Part shown: one piece after another, positions 11,587 through 12,882 of the stretch
Position numbering within the stretch: position 1 is the first letter of the stretch
Layout: each line of letters begins with the position of its first letter
Assembly (NCBI GenBank): GCA_902469555.1
Contig: CABRDB010000064.1
Coordinates: 1 to 12,882 of the forward strand
DNA from: an uncultured Collinsella sp.
GTDB taxonomy: Bacteria > Actinomycetota > Coriobacteriia > Coriobacteriales > Coriobacteriaceae
Reading direction: 5' to 3'
DNA: 12,882 bases
Program-made: the position numbers and the translations under genes
The notes under the pieces: generated by a model
What the model saw: only the letters and a program-made list of their open reading frames with translations
What the model was told of the DNA's origin: nothing
Database searches by the model: none

Positions 11587-12882
11587 TTAGCTGATTCCCA
11601 CAAACATGCAGCCCGAGGTCGCCCCGCGTAGGCGGGCGGCGGGCTTGCGGCCGGCCTGCGCTGCTTCGACGGCGCGACGGACGCGAGCGACGGCACGGCC
11701 CACCTCATCCGTCTCGAGCAACGTTCCGTCCACCATGAGACGACGCACGCCGGCATCGAGCAACTGTGGTACCTGCGGCGTGAGGTCGATGGGGTAGGCA
11801 TCGTACAGGCGAGAGCGGCCGTGGATGTCGGTGCGGACGGGCATGACCTTTCCGTCGATATTCTTGAGCGACAGCTTGCGGGCACGCAGACGGCAGTTGG
11901 CGCAATCGTGGATGCAGCCGTTGGCCACCTGCAGGATGCAGTGCTCGCTTGTCATGACGCGCGGCCGGCCAAAGACGGTGATGCCCAGAGCCGCGGGCGC
12001 GTCGGCGCCGAGTGAGACGATCTCGTCGAGCGTGATCTCGGGCGAGAGCCAAAACGCACCGGCTCCGCGCTTGGCAAGTGCCTCCATGCAAGGCGTGTTG
12101 TGCACGGGCAGGCAAGAGCGAATCTCGGCCGTGGCGCCAACCTGGGCGGCCAGGGCAAGCTCGGAGATATTGCCGACGGCGACGGTGGCTCCGGCATTGA
12201 TCCAGGGATCGACGCGCTCGTGGTCGGCGGCGCGGCAGACCTCGTCGAGTACGGGCACGATACCCTGCTCAAATGCATCGGCAGGGGAGAGCTCGGCCGC
12301 ATCGAGTGCGTCGGTGGTCATGTAGATGCGCGTGGCGCCCTCGGCACGAGCGGCCTCGGCGGCGTCGAGCGACGTGACGGTGGCGCAGATCTGCGGCTCA
12401 TCGCGGTAGTGCTCGGGCATGGGGCGCGTACATTTGTCGAGCACCGGCAGCTCGAGCGTTTTCGCGCGCTCCTCGTAGGGTGCCAGAATGGCCTCTTCCA
12501 GCGCCTTGCAAGCGGCGGCGCGCACCTTATGCACGGCGGAGAAGCCCATGCCGCAGCCGGCGTCGAGCGAAACGTCAAAGCTCTCTGCCTCAAAGGGCGA
12601 GGAGCCCATGCGGCCCACATGCTCAACCAGGTCTGCCGCCTCGACGGCGCGGGTCTTGGCGGCCTCGACGGTGAAGCCCGTGGCGGTGGCGGTGAGCGCG
12701 GGGTTGTCACAGCAGGTGAGTGTGACAGTAAACGGCGCTCCCAGGCGCGCCACGACGGATACATCAATAGCTCGGCGGCGCAGCACGTCGCGCTTGAGCG
12801 CGGCACCGGCGGCATCGATGGCGCGCTGGCTGCGGATGACGCGTACGCGGCAGCCCTCGGGCATGCTTCGGGGCACGCGGCA
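11587..12882 (-). CDS. U32 peptidase/collagenase-like family protein with DUF3656, 5' end outside the window
   Basis: About 431 codons are visible and the frame stays open to the window edge, so the true start is missing. A GTG at 12876 is only an internal candidate. The N-terminal visible part matches the DUF3656 middle domain (TVTLTCCDNPALTAT, AVEAADLVEHVGRMGSSPFEAE, KVRAAACKALEEAIL). The C-terminal part is the second U32 section, with SEHCILQVANGCIHDCANC, whose four cysteines are the likely iron-sulfur ligands, then KVMPVRTDIHGRSRLYDAYP. The relative RlhA hydroxylates a cytidine in 23S rRNA. That fits the RluA-type partner 15 bp downstream, so an RNA-modifying role is likelier than proteolysis (inference). 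The C-terminus, after the Fe-S section, is complete. Confidence 0.82.
   Translation of the reverse strand, partial: CRVPRSMPEGCRVRVIRSQRAIDAAGAALKRDVLRRRAIDVSVVARLGAPFTVTLTCCDNPALTATATGFTVEAAKTRAVEAADLVEHVGRMGSSPFEAESFDVSLDAGCGMGFSAVHKVRAAACKALEEAILAPYEERAKTLELPVLDKCTRPMPEHYRDEPQICATVTSLDAAEAARAEGATRIYMTTDALDAAELSPADAFEQGIVPVLDEVCRAADHERVDPWINAGATVAVGNISELALAAQVGATAEIRSCLPVHNTPCMEALAKRGAGAFWLSPEITLDEIVSLGADAPAALGITVFGRPRVMTSEHCILQVANGCIHDCANCRLRARKLSLKNIDGKVMPVRTDIHGRSRLYDAYPIDLTPQVPQLLDAGVRRLMVDGTLLETDEVGRAVARVRRAVEAAQAGRKPAARLRGATSGCMFVGIS

Overview
The window looks like the chromosome of a GC-rich anaerobic gut actinomycete of the Coriobacteriia, most likely Collinsella or a close relative. 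This is an inference from the strong G/C third-position bias, the mannose-family PTS under a LevR-type regulator, and the style of the IS200-like remnant. No rRNA or tRNA gene is present to confirm it.

Region 1 (1-7780, + strand) is a sugar locus. It starts with a 913-aa LevR-like PTS-responsive regulator and continues with a complete split mannose/fructose/sorbose-family PTS in the order IIB, IIC, IID, IIA. A GH172 (DUF2961) glycoside hydrolase and a ROK-family fructokinase-like kinase follow, and a strong bidirectional terminator closes the locus. GH172 has known difructose-anhydride and arabinofuranoside activities, so pairing it with a fructokinase suggests a PTS-imported fructofuranosyl (or other furanosyl) sugar that is split in the cytoplasm, with free fructose then phosphorylated. 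The regulator keeps its PTS phosphorylation sites in the IIA-like, IIB-like and second PRD domains. Its AAA+ core, however, lacks the sigma-54 contact loop and the Walker B acidic pair.

Region 2 (7781-8681) is a scar zone: the 3' end of a degV-family gene joined to the 5' end of an IS200-type tnpA, several hairpins, a minus-strand terminator, 27-bp tandem repeats and a gene-tail remnant. It ends in a highly patterned regulatory region with 10-bp-phased TGCG motifs and paired palindromes.

Region 3 (8682-10587, + strand) is a two-gene operon of a Gfo/Idh/MocA oxidoreductase and a DeoR/GlpR regulator, closed by a terminator.

Region 4 (10588-10911) is the gap between convergent genes. It carries three evenly spaced 57-bp palindromic elements with compensatory arm changes, the most distinctive unexplained structure here. 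Region 5 (10912-12882, - strand) holds an RluA-type pseudouridine synthase and, upstream of it, a U32/DUF3656 peptidase-family gene that runs off the window edge.
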